The notes under the pieces were generated by a model. The model was not told the DNA's origin. It saw only the letters and a list, made by a program, of their open reading frames with translations, and made no database searches. From Burkholderiaceae bacterium (GTDB lineage Bacteria > Pseudomonadota > Gammaproteobacteria > Burkholderiales > Burkholderiaceae_C), in NCBI GenBank assembly GCA_023268425.1, contig JALRFN010000356.1, positions 1 to 13,658 on the forward strand: 13,658 nt of DNA, written 5' to 3'. Made by a program: the position numbers and the translations under genes. Below, piece after piece: positions 7,304-13,658 of this stretch (its first letter is position 1; every line of letters starts with the position of its first letter).

Positions 7304-8593
7304 TCACTTCAGCCACTTTTTGACCTCACGCGAGTGACTCACGTGACGATCGACAAACTCTTGATGTCGGGTTTCCACGTCGTCCAAATCGTAGAGATAG
7401 TTGACCATCACCGACAGCGACTGCTTCAAGCCGTTTTTAGACAAATCGCCGCCAACATTGATGCGCTCCAAGCGGGCGCCATTGTCCAAATGAAAGCGCG
7501 CCACCGGGTCGGCCTTGGGGGCATGTGAGCCCTTGACCAAATAATGCGCAGTGAGGCGGGCGAGCGCTTCACGCACCGCTTCGGGTGCGCTTTGCACCGC
7601 CTCGGCGCTGAGCGCCGGGTGAGCTGCGCGCCAACTGGCAACACGCGCCAGCGCCTGGGCCACCGTTGGCGGCAACGAGGTCGCGTCAACGCCGTCCAGC
7701 CAACGCACCAAACCCGGCACCGGAGACAAGGTGCAGTAGGTCTTGAGGCTGGGCACTTCTTGCGCCAAATGCTGGGCCACACGCTTAATCAAGAAATTGC
7801 CCAAGGAGACGCCACGCAAGCCAGGCTGGCAATTGCTGATGCTGTAAAAAATCGCCGTATTGGGTTTGATCACCGCCTCTTGCGCGTCGCCTGAGCGCAT
7901 GGCAATCAGGGGCGCAATGGCGTCGGGGATGTGGTCGGTGAGCGCCACTTCGACAAAGATCAGCGGCTCACTGGGCAACTGGGGGTGGAAAAACGCGTAG
8001 CAGCGGCGATCTGCTTCGAGTCGGCGACGCAGGTGCGCCCAGGAATCGATCGCGTGCACGGCTTCGTGGTCAATGATTTTTTCCAGCAAGGCCGCAGGCG
8101 AGTCCCAACTCACCGACTCAAAGTGCAAGAAACCGGGGTTGAACCACGAGGTCAACAGGTGCAGGAAGTCTTGATTCACGGCGTCCAAGCCTTCGCGGTT
8201 GCGCATGCACTCCATCAAGGCCACACGCATGTCCAACAGCGTGGCCGCGCCGTCTTTGACCCGATTGATGCGCCGAAACAGCTCTTGGCGAGGGGCCTCG
8301 GTGACTGCCGTCAAAGCCGCCAGCTCTTGCGCTTGTGGGTTGTCGACATAGGCCCGCGCGGCCTTCAACACCGCCTCTGTGTCGGGCGCAAACTCGGTGG
8401 CCAGTGCGGCAAAAAATGCTTCGCGTTTGGCTTTGCTCAGGCCCCGCCAGGCCAACACCACCGCGCTGGCCAGGTTGTACAAATTGGCTTGACCCCGCTC
8501 GGAGACCAGTTGATGGCAAGCTTGCACCAAATCCGAGAAGCCGCCATCGGTTTGCTTGGCGCGACGCGCCATCGCCCACAACTTGCCCAACAT
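7304..8593 (-). CDS. matA: Malonyl-CoA decarboxylase MatA
   Basis: Decarboxylates malonyl-CoA to acetyl-CoA and CO2, the second step of malonate use. The 429-aa product belongs to the MCD family shared with human MLYCD. An N-terminal helical domain covers about 1-160; the catalytic acetyltransferase-like domain holds the conserved stretch WDSPAALLEKIIDHEAVHAI (about 163-182), then SLGNFLIKRV (263-272). The expected catalytic pair is present: Ser290 in TLSPVPG (equivalent to the human active-site serine in SLSPIPG) and His368 in FHLDNGA. The C-terminus KKWLK lacks the peroxisomal SKL signal of animal enzymes, as expected for a bacterium. The ATG at 8593 is four bases after the matM stop with GGGGTGA as ribosome binding site, so translation is probably coupled to the transporter. 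An in-frame ATG at 8572 is a less likely start. Confidence 0.96.
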   Translation of the reverse strand: MLGKLWAMARRAKQTDGGFSDLVQACHQLVSERGQANLYNLASAVVLAWRGLSKAKREAFFAALATEFAPDTEAVLKAARAYVDNPQAQELAALTAVTEAPRQELFRRINRVKDGAATLLDMRVALMECMRNREGLDAVNQDFLHLLTSWFNPGFLHFESVSWDSPAALLEKIIDHEAVHAIDSWAHLRRRLEADRRCYAFFHPQLPSEPLIFVEVALTDHIPDAIAPLIAMRSGDAQEAVIKPNTAIFYSISNCQPGLRGVSLGNFLIKRVAQHLAQEVPSLKTYCTLSPVPGLVRWLDGVDATSLPPTVAQALARVASWRAAHPALSAEAVQSAPEAVREALARLTAHYLVKGSHAPKADPVARFHLDNGARLERINVGGDLSKNGLKQSLSVMVNYLYDLDDVETRHQEFVDRHVSHSREVKKWLK

Positions 8594-8597
8594 ACCA

Positions 8598-9905
8598 TCA
8601 CCCCATCATGGCCTGAGGCAACCAAGTCGCGATCTCAGGGAACACACACAACAACACAATCGCCACCACCATGCACAGCATGAAGGGGAAGGCGCCACGC
8701 AAAATCGTGGGCAAACGCACATCCGGCGTGATGCCGTTGATGACAAACAGATTCAAACCCACGGGCGGCGTGATCAGCCCCAACTCCATGTTGATGGTCA
8801 GCACCACACCAAACCAAATCGGGTCAAAACCGGCGGCGGTGATGACGGGCAAGATGATGGGCGTGGTCATCAAGATGATGGCCGCAGGCGGCAAGAAGCA
8901 ACCTGCCACCAGCAACAAGACATTGATGACCGCCAGCAAGACCCAGCGGTTGACGTTGAGCTCAGCCACGGCCTGCGCAATGCTTTGCGTGACCATGCTG
9001 GAGGACATGGCGTAGCTGAACAACACCGACATGCCGATGATCATCAGCAACATGCCCGACTCGCGCAGCGCGTCACGCATGATTTGCCAGACCTCGCGCC
9101 AATGCCACATGCGGTAAATCAAAATCACCATCACCAAACACAGGGCTGCGCCCACGCCCGCCGCCTCCGAGGGCGTGGCAATGCCGCCATACAAGCTGTA
9201 AATGACACCGACAATCACCAACAGCAGCGGCACCAACTTGGGTAACAGCTCCAGTCGTTGCGCGAGCGTGAAATGCTGTTGCGCCAGCGCCGCCACCGTG
9301 CCGCGCCGCCAGCTCAAGAACAAGGCCCAGGCGATGAACAAGCCCGTGAGCATCAAGCCCGGCAAGATGCCCGCGATGAACAAACGGCCAATCGAGGTCT
9401 CGCTGGCGATGCCATACAAAATCATGGTCACGCTGGGCGGGATCAAGATGCCCAGCGTCCCGCCTGCCGCAATTGCGCCCGTTGCCAAATCGGCGTCGTA
9501 ACCGCGACGGCGCATTTCGGGAATGCCCATCTTGCCAATCGCCGCGCACGTCGCGGGCGAAGACCCGGTGAGCGCCGAGAACAAGGCGCAAGCACCGATG
9601 TTGGAAATCACCAGCGAGCCTGGCACGCGGTACAACCAGCGCGACAAGGCTTCGTACAAGTCGCTGCCTGCCCGCGATGAGGCCACCGCCGCGCCCATGA
9701 TGATGAACATGGGGATCGACGCCAGCGTGAAGTCATCCAGGCCTGAAAACAAGGTCTCAGGCACGTAGGCCAAAGCCCCCACGCCCTCGTTCATGAGCAT
9801 GAACAACAAGGCTGTGCCGCCCAGCGCAAACGCGATCGGCATGCCCGAGGCCAGCAGCACCAGGGCCACCGTGAAAATCATGGTTCCCATCACCGCGGGG
9901 TTCAT
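8598..9905 (-). CDS. matM: TRAP transporter large permease (DctM type), malonate
   Basis: Large membrane subunit of a tripartite ATP-independent periplasmic (TRAP) transporter; it forms the sodium-coupled translocation path in the inner membrane. The 435-aa product has about 12 spans and the family's signature segments: GSSPATCAAIGKMGIPEM (114-131), AAGGTLGILIPPS (146-158) and ELGLITPPVGLNLF (374-387), the paired re-entrant loops of DctM. Its ATG overlaps the matQ stop as ATGA (9902-9905), so the small and large permeases are translationally coupled, as their complex requires. Substrate cannot be read from the permease itself; malonate is inferred from the operon, which encodes only malonate-using enzymes. 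DctM proteins for C4-dicarboxylates are close relatives. Confidence 0.93.
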   Translation of the reverse strand: MNPAVMGTMIFTVALVLLASGMPIAFALGGTALLFMLMNEGVGALAYVPETLFSGLDDFTLASIPMFIIMGAAVASSRAGSDLYEALSRWLYRVPGSLVISNIGACALFSALTGSSPATCAAIGKMGIPEMRRRGYDADLATGAIAAGGTLGILIPPSVTMILYGIASETSIGRLFIAGILPGLMLTGLFIAWALFLSWRRGTVAALAQQHFTLAQRLELLPKLVPLLLVIVGVIYSLYGGIATPSEAAGVGAALCLVMVILIYRMWHWREVWQIMRDALRESGMLLMIIGMSVLFSYAMSSSMVTQSIAQAVAELNVNRWVLLAVINVLLLVAGCFLPPAAIILMTTPIILPVITAAGFDPIWFGVVLTINMELGLITPPVGLNLFVINGITPDVRLPTILRGAFPFMLCMVVAIVLLCVFPEIATWLPQAMMG

Positions 9906-10450
9906 ACGCCGGTCTCCGTCTCACCCATCACCGCTTGCGGTGGTGTGTTGCTCATGCCAAAAGGCGGCTCGCGGTCGCTGACCAAGGCCCAAATGTCGGC
10001 AACGTACTGCAGGCAAAGGAGACCCATGCCCACAGGCACACTCAAATAAGGTATCCACAAACGCGCCCGCCAAATGGACGGCGTGGTCAGGTTGAGTGAC
10101 CACGCGTCCCACCACCAATGCAGCGAGCTGTAAAACACCGCCGCACAAAACAGCACCGCCAGCGTGCTGGCCAACAGACACAGACGCTTACGCGCAGCGT
10201 GACCGAGCATCAAAGGCAGCAAATCCACGTTGACGTGACCTCGCGTCAGCAAGATGTAGGGCGCTCCCAAAAAGGTCGCTGCGATCAAGGCAAAGGTCAC
10301 AAACTCCGTTTGCCAAATTGACGATTCACCCAAGACCGCGCGCACAAACACCATCTGACAGACCACAAACACCGAACCCAGCATCAAAGCGGCGGCGAAG
10401 TAGCCCGTCAGCCGCGAGGCCAGGCTCACCCAACGTGAAAATGCAAGCAC
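9902..10450 (-). CDS. matQ: TRAP transporter small permease (DctQ type), malonate
   Basis: Small four-helix membrane subunit of the TRAP transporter, partner of the large permease. The 182-aa product has spans at about 13-37, 47-68, 90-110 and 131-153 and the family's landmarks: WQTEF (46-50), the GHVNVDLLP segment (71-79) and WIPYLSVPVG (132-141). The start is a GTG at 10450, 12 bases after the matP stop, with AAGAAGG as ribosome binding site; no ATG gives a full first helix. The gene ends in an ATGA overlap with matM. The C-terminal tail after residue 160 is polar and probably cytoplasmic. Confidence 0.9.
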   Translation of the reverse strand: MLAFSRWVSLASRLTGYFAAALMLGSVFVVCQMVFVRAVLGESSIWQTEFVTFALIAATFLGAPYILLTRGHVNVDLLPLMLGHAARKRLCLLASTLAVLFCAAVFYSSLHWWWDAWSLNLTTPSIWRARLWIPYLSVPVGMGLLCLQYVADIWALVSDREPPFGMSNTPPQAVMGETETGV

Positions 10451-10462
10451 AGCCAGCCCTTC

Positions 10463-11458
10463 TTACTTGACCGCCAAGGCCTTGTCGATCAAAGCCTGAC
10501 CGCCGGGCACCTTCTCGGCAAAGGTCTTGTAAGACGTCTTGGCCGCCACGGCGCGCCACATGTCGGCTTGCGCCTCGGTCATGTTGACCACCTGCACACC
10601 GGCTTTGGTGTAGGCGTCAACCAACTTCTCGTCCAGCTTCTTCGACTGATCGGCGAAGTAGTCTTCGGCCTTCTTGGACGCGGCTTTCAAAGCGGCTTTT
10701 TGCGCGTCGTTCAACTTGGCCATGGCTTTTTGCGAAATCAACACCGGCTCGTACATGAACCACAGCGCCTGGTCGCCTGGCGCAGTCAAACATTTCAGTT
10801 GCTCGTACAAACGGAACGACACAAAGGAACCTGCCGAGGTGTCGGTGCCCTGCGCCACGCCTTGCTGCAAAGCGTTGTAAACCTCAGACGATGGAATCGA
10901 CACGATGGACGCACCCGCACCCGCCCACATCTGCGCGAAGGTCGCACCGGCAGAGCGGATCTTCAAGCCGTCAGCGTCCTTGGGCTCCAAAATGCACTTG
11001 TCTTTGCCACCAAAGGCGCCCGCCAACCACGCGTCGGCCAGCACTTCCACGCCGCCCTTGTTGATCACGCCGCGAATGTCAGCCATGAAGGGCGAAGCGT
11101 TGATGCGCTTGGCGTGGGCGTGGCTCTTGACCAAACCCGGCATCAGCGTGGCACCAAATTCCGGGTGAAAGCCCGAGGCGTAATCCAAAGGCAAGGACGT
11201 CATGTCGATTTGCCCGGTCAGCATGGCTTTCCACTGCTCTTTGGGCTTCACCAAGCTGGCACCAGGAAAGACATTGATGGTCAAGCCCACGTTGGCGGCT
11301 TGCACCTCGCGAGCGATGATTTGCATCATCTCGTCGCGCACGTCACCCTTGCCACCGGGGAATTGGTGCGAGGCTTTCAACACCACATCGGCGTGGGCAG
11401 ATGCCAAAACACTGGCGCCGACCATCAGCGCGGCCACGGTTTTCAAAACATGTTTCAT
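10463..11458 (-). CDS. matP: TRAP transporter periplasmic substrate-binding protein (DctP type), malonate
   Basis: Secreted solute-binding protein that captures the dicarboxylate in the periplasm and delivers it to the MatQ-MatM permease. The 331-aa precursor starts MKHVLKTVAALMVGASVLA, a classical Sec signal peptide, with cleavage expected after ASAHA (residue 23). The mature part has the DctP fold markers: a KASHQFPGG start, FPGASLVKPKEQWKAM (64-79), and GLKIRSAG with the conserved arginine R168 that in this family salt-bridges the ligand carboxylate. I chose the ATG at 11458 because it has a strong AGGAG site and begins the signal peptide; the frame stays open 32 codons further but crosses the regulatory gap. 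It is the first gene of the operon. Malonate as ligand is inferred from the neighbouring matA and matB. Confidence 0.92.
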   Translation of the reverse strand: MKHVLKTVAALMVGASVLASAHADVVLKASHQFPGGKGDVRDEMMQIIAREVQAANVGLTINVFPGASLVKPKEQWKAMLTGQIDMTSLPLDYASGFHPEFGATLMPGLVKSHAHAKRINASPFMADIRGVINKGGVEVLADAWLAGAFGGKDKCILEPKDADGLKIRSAGATFAQMWAGAGASIVSIPSSEVYNALQQGVAQGTDTSAGSFVSFRLYEQLKCLTAPGDQALWFMYEPVLISQKAMAKLNDAQKAALKAASKKAEDYFADQSKKLDEKLVDAYTKAGVQVVNMTEAQADMWRAVAAKTSYKTFAEKVPGGQALIDKALAVK

Positions 11459-11487
11459 TGCGGTCTCCTGGGGTTGTGTTGTATAAA
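11458..11487 (+). promoter_or_regulatory. Promoter candidate for matR
   Basis: TTGCGG (11458-11463) is followed after 18 bases by TATAAA (11482-11487), five of six to the -10 consensus but only a partial -35. Transcription would start near 11494, within the operator region, and give a leader of about 34 bases before the ATG at 11528. An opposing mat promoter must lie in the same gap; TTTATA/TATACA-like boxes exist on the minus strand, but no convincing pair is seen. Confidence 0.35.
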
Positions 11488-11490
11488 ACG
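11477..11490. promoter_or_regulatory. Second, weaker operator candidate for MatR
   Basis: TGTTGTATAAAACG matches the stronger palindrome at 11498-11511 in 10 of 14 positions and keeps its own inverted ends (GTT/AAC). Its start lies 21 bases from the start of the other site, two turns of the helix, so two regulator dimers could bind the same face. It overlaps the matR -10 candidate TATAAA. Inferred from sequence only. Confidence 0.4.
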
Positions 11491-11497
11491 TTGCGCA

Positions 11498-11511
11498 TGT
11501 TATATGTAACA
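11498..11511. promoter_or_regulatory. Palindromic operator candidate in the matP-matR gap
   Basis: TGTTATATGTAACA has inverted arms TGTTA/TAACA around four bases, in the 69-base divergent gap between matP and matR, and carries the GT...AC ends typical of GntR-family operators. The likely protein is MatR encoded next to it, controlling both itself and the mat operon. As I recall it, the published rhizobial MatR site has a different core, so the assignment rests on position and symmetry. Confidence 0.55.
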
Positions 11512-11527
11512 AACCTTGAGGCGACTC

Positions 11528-12247
11528 ATGGTTTTCCCGCAATCCGTCACCCACATCACGCCCAAAATGAGCAGCAACCGAAAGTCACCTTCACTCGTGC
11601 AGCGGGTGCGCGAGCAACTGGAAGACGACATCGTGGAGGGCCGTCTGCGCCCCGGCGTGCAGCTCTACGTCGACGACATCGCCACCCAGTTTGCGGTCTC
11701 GCGCACCCCTGTGCGAGAGGCCTTGCAGCAGCTCGAGGCCAGTGGTTTGGTCGAAGTGCTGCCCAAGCGCGGTACCTATGTGTCGTCCTTGAGCGTCTCA
11801 ACCTTGATCGAAATGTTTGAAGTCATGGCCGAGCTGGAAGCCATGTGCGCCAGTTTGGCGGCACGGCGCGCCGACAGCGCCATGCGCACCGATTTGGCCT
11901 TGGCCATGCAAGAGTGTGAGCACCAAGCGCGCGCCGGCGACACCAACAGCTACTACCACGCCAACGAGGCCTTTCACCAATTGGTCTACCAAGCCAGCGG
12001 CAACCAGTATTTGATTCAGCAAACCGCCGCCTTGAAAAACCGACTCAAACCCTACCGTCGATTGCAACTGCAGGTGCGCGACCGCATGGGCCAATCGGTG
12101 GCCGAACATCGCGCCTTGGTTGAAGCCATTCAGTCCGGCAACACCAACGCCGCGAGCCACGCCGCACGCGACCACGTCCTGGTTCAAGGCCAACGCTTCA
12201 ATGATTTGATGGCCTTGGTCAGCCAGCGGCAAATGACCAGCGCCTGA
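11528..12247 (+). CDS. matR: GntR-family (FadR subfamily) regulator of malonate genes
   Basis: Transcription factor of 239 aa. Residues about 23-90 form the GntR winged helix: DIVEGRLRPGVQL, then the recognition helix in FAVSRTPVREALQQLEA and the wing LPKRGTYVS. The rest is an all-helical FCD effector domain with the usual metal ligands in place: N146 and H150 in NEAFHQL, H194 in AEHRAL and H216. Such domains bind a small carboxylate, here plausibly malonate or malonyl-CoA (inferred). The ATG at 11528 has GAGG at the right distance; a TTG at 11516 and an ATG at 11567 are alternatives, the latter without a ribosome binding site. The gene is divergent from matP over a short gap, the usual arrangement for a local regulator, and it may read through into dapC 37 bases downstream. 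Whether it activates or represses cannot be told from sequence. Confidence 0.9.
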   Translation: MVFPQSVTHITPKMSSNRKSPSLVQRVREQLEDDIVEGRLRPGVQLYVDDIATQFAVSRTPVREALQQLEASGLVEVLPKRGTYVSSLSVSTLIEMFEVMAELEAMCASLAARRADSAMRTDLALAMQECEHQARAGDTNSYYHANEAFHQLVYQASGNQYLIQQTAALKNRLKPYRRLQLQVRDRMGQSVAEHRALVEAIQSGNTNAASHAARDHVLVQGQRFNDLMALVSQRQMTSA

Positions 12248-12266
12248 GGCGCGCTTCAGCAGCAAT

Positions 12267-12283
12267 GGCCGATAATCTCGGCC
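12267..12283 (+). promoter_or_regulatory. Hairpin and -10-like box immediately before dapC
   Basis: GGCCGA-TAATC-TCGGCC is a perfect 6-bp inverted repeat ending one base before the dapC ATG. It contains GATAAT (12271-12276, five of six to the -10 consensus), which would place transcription start at or within a base or two of the ATG and give a leaderless message. No good -35 is seen. If the transcript instead came from matR, the hairpin would sit on the ribosome binding region, and no Shine-Dalgarno sequence is visible. Confidence 0.45.
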
Positions 12284-12284
12284 C

Positions 12285-13487
12285 ATGAATCCGCTGCTCA
12301 ACGCCCTTCAGCCCTACCCTTTCGAGCGCTTGCGCGCGCTGTTTGACGGGGTCACGCCCAACGCCGATTTGCGTCCCATCTCTTTGGGCATTGGCGAGCC
12401 CAAACACCCCACGCCGGCGCTGATCACCGACACCCTGAGTGCCGAGCAAGCGGGCCTGGCCGTCTACCCAGCCACCGGGGGCACCGCCAGCTTCAAGCAA
12501 GCCTGCGCCGACTGGGCGCAGCGCCGTTATGGCGCCGCCTTGAACCCCGCCACCCAAATCTTGCCGGTCAGCGGCACACGCGAGGCCTTGTTTTCACTGG
12601 CGCAAGCTGTGGTTGATCGCGACCAGCCAGGCGCCTTGGTCGCCTCGCCCAACCCGTTTTACCAAATCTACGAAGGCGCCGCTTTGTTGGCCGGCGCCCA
12701 ACCGTTGTTGATTCCCAGCGACCCGAACAAGAACTTTGGCCTGGATTGGTCACAGGTGAGCGACGCGCAATGGGCCCGCGTACAACTGGTCTACGTTTGC
12801 TCGCCCGGCAACCCCACCGGCGCTGTGATGAGCCGTGAGGAGTGGCTGCAGTTGTTTGCCCTGAGCGACCGCCACGGCTTTGTCATCGCTGCGGACGAGT
12901 GCTACAGCGAGATTTATTTTGGCGACCAGCCACCGCTGGGCGCCTTGCAAGTGGCCCAAGAAGCAGGCCGCAGCGATTTCAAAAACCTGGTGTTTTTCAC
13001 CAGCTTGTCCAAACGCAGCAATGCGCCCGGCTTGCGCAGCGGCTTTGTCGCTGGCGACGCCGCCGTGCTCAAACAGTTTTTGCTCTACCGCACCTACCAC
13101 GGCAGCGCGCTGAGCCTGACCGTGCAGGCGACCAGCGCCGCCGCTTGGGCCGACGAGGCACACGTCACCGACAACCGACGCATGTACCGCGAGAAGTTCC
13201 ACGCGGTCACGCCCATGTTGGCCGAGGTCATGGACGTGCGTTTGCCCGACGCAGGCTTCTATTTGTGGGCGGGCGTGCCCACCCAGTTTGAGGGCGACGA
13301 CACCCGCTTTGCGCGTGAGCTCTATGAACAGCAACACGTCACCGTCTTGCCCGGCAGCTACTTGGCGCGCACGGTCAACGGCCACAACCCCGGCACTGGG
13401 CGCGTGCGCATGGCGCTGGTGGCCGAGACCGCAGAGTGCGTCGAAGCGGCGCAGCGCATCGTGGCCTTTTGCCGCGCCCACGCCTGA
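12285..13487 (+). CDS. dapC: Succinyldiaminopimelate (N-succinyl-L,L-DAP) aminotransferase
   Basis: PLP-dependent aminotransferase of fold type I that makes N-succinyl-L,L-diaminopimelate from N-succinyl-2-amino-6-ketopimelate and glutamate, in the succinylase branch of lysine and meso-DAP synthesis. The 400-aa product shows the family's cofactor residues: N176 in SPGNPTG, D204 and Y207 in ADECYSE, the Schiff-base lysine K243 in SLSKRSN, and the carboxylate-binding R375 in GRVRMAL. The N-terminus MNPLLNALQPYPFERLRAL and the GIGEPKHPTP segment (36-45) are typical of proteobacterial DapC rather than general aspartate aminotransferases. dapE follows after 9 bases, which confirms the pathway. The gene starts just after a hairpin with no visible ribosome binding site. 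dapD, often between these two genes in related bacteria as I recall, is absent here. Confidence 0.93.
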   Translation: MNPLLNALQPYPFERLRALFDGVTPNADLRPISLGIGEPKHPTPALITDTLSAEQAGLAVYPATGGTASFKQACADWAQRRYGAALNPATQILPVSGTREALFSLAQAVVDRDQPGALVASPNPFYQIYEGAALLAGAQPLLIPSDPNKNFGLDWSQVSDAQWARVQLVYVCSPGNPTGAVMSREEWLQLFALSDRHGFVIAADECYSEIYFGDQPPLGALQVAQEAGRSDFKNLVFFTSLSKRSNAPGLRSGFVAGDAAVLKQFLLYRTYHGSALSLTVQATSAAAWADEAHVTDNRRMYREKFHAVTPMLAEVMDVRLPDAGFYLWAGVPTQFEGDDTRFARELYEQQHVTVLPGSYLARTVNGHNPGTGRVRMALVAETAECVEAAQRIVAFCRAHA

Positions 13488-13496
13488 GGACCCGCC

Positions 13497-13658
13497 ATGA
13501 GCGACACCTTGCAACTCACCGAACAACTCTTGTCTTTGGCCTCGGTCACCCCCGAGGACAAGGGCTGCCAAGACCTGATTGCCCAGCGCCTCCAGGCGGT
13601 GGGCTTTGACTGCGAGACCCTGGTCTTTGGCCCAGAAGACGCCCCGGTCACCAACCTG
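13497..13658 (+). CDS. dapE: Succinyl-diaminopimelate desuccinylase, N-terminal part (runs off window)
   Basis: First 54 residues of DapE, the zinc-dependent M20 peptidase that removes succinate from N-succinyl-L,L-diaminopimelate to give L,L-DAP. The family's N-terminal pattern is clear: LTEQLLSLASVTPEDKGCQDLI, then QRLQAVGFDCE, matching the SVTPDDAGCQ and RLxxxGF features of known DapE proteins. The start ATG at 13497 has GAGGA seven to eight bases upstream, overlapping the end of dapC, so the two are co-transcribed. The catalytic zinc ligands lie beyond the window edge and cannot be checked. Confidence 0.9.
   Translation, partial: MSDTLQLTEQLLSLASVTPEDKGCQDLIAQRLQAVGFDCETLVFGPEDAPVTNL

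Noticed and set aside
5726..7528. 600-codon open frame on the plus strand opposite matB and the matA end
   Set aside because: It mirrors real genes with clear motifs on the minus strand; its product is His/Gln/Arg/Val-rich with no recognisable family and no ribosome binding site. GC-rich codon bias leaves antisense frames open.

Overview
The window reads as chromosomal DNA of a betaproteobacterium, most likely Burkholderiales and probably Comamonadaceae-like. This is inferred from moderately high GC, protein character (SMC, DapC and DapE types) and a GntR/TRAP malonate locus; no 16S or other marker is present to prove it. Nine protein genes are supported. There are no rRNA or tRNA genes, no CRISPR array and no recognisable insertion sequence.

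Layout. At the left, on the minus strand, lies a complete smc (2-3514, GTG start). Upstream of it, also minus, is a multi-span membrane protein of the TM-helix-repeat / mechanosensitive-channel-like family (3698-5149), with its own promoter candidate and a clear intrinsic terminator (3642-3668) separating it from smc. Next come about 560 bases without a convincing gene (5150-5707); they resemble a dispersed non-coding element.

The centre (5708-11458, minus) is a five-gene operon read in the order matP-matQ-matM-matA-matB. It encodes a three-part TRAP transporter (periplasmic binding protein, small and large permease), malonyl-CoA decarboxylase and malonyl-CoA synthetase. Together they import malonate, activate it with ATP and CoA to malonyl-CoA, and decarboxylate that to acetyl-CoA and CO2, so the bacterium can use malonate as a carbon source. 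The transporter genes and matA are tightly packed (12-nt gap, ATGA overlap, 4-nt gap). matA and matB are separated by 57 nt holding a terminator-like hairpin with a long U tract, a possible attenuator. A divergent FadR-type GntR regulator (matR, 11528-12247, plus) faces the operon across a 69-base gap with two similar palindromic operator candidates 21 bp apart.

At the right, plus strand, dapC (12285-13487) and the first 54 codons of dapE (13497 to the window edge) belong to the succinylase branch of lysine/diaminopimelate synthesis. dapC appears to start with a very short or absent leader.

The organisation looks like a complete catabolic cassette plus a membrane-protein gene placed between two housekeeping loci (smc and dapC-dapE). 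I see no radically new system. The points that most deserve checking are the intra-operon hairpin, the paired operators, the five-fold internal repeat of the membrane protein, and the repeat-like intergenic stretch.
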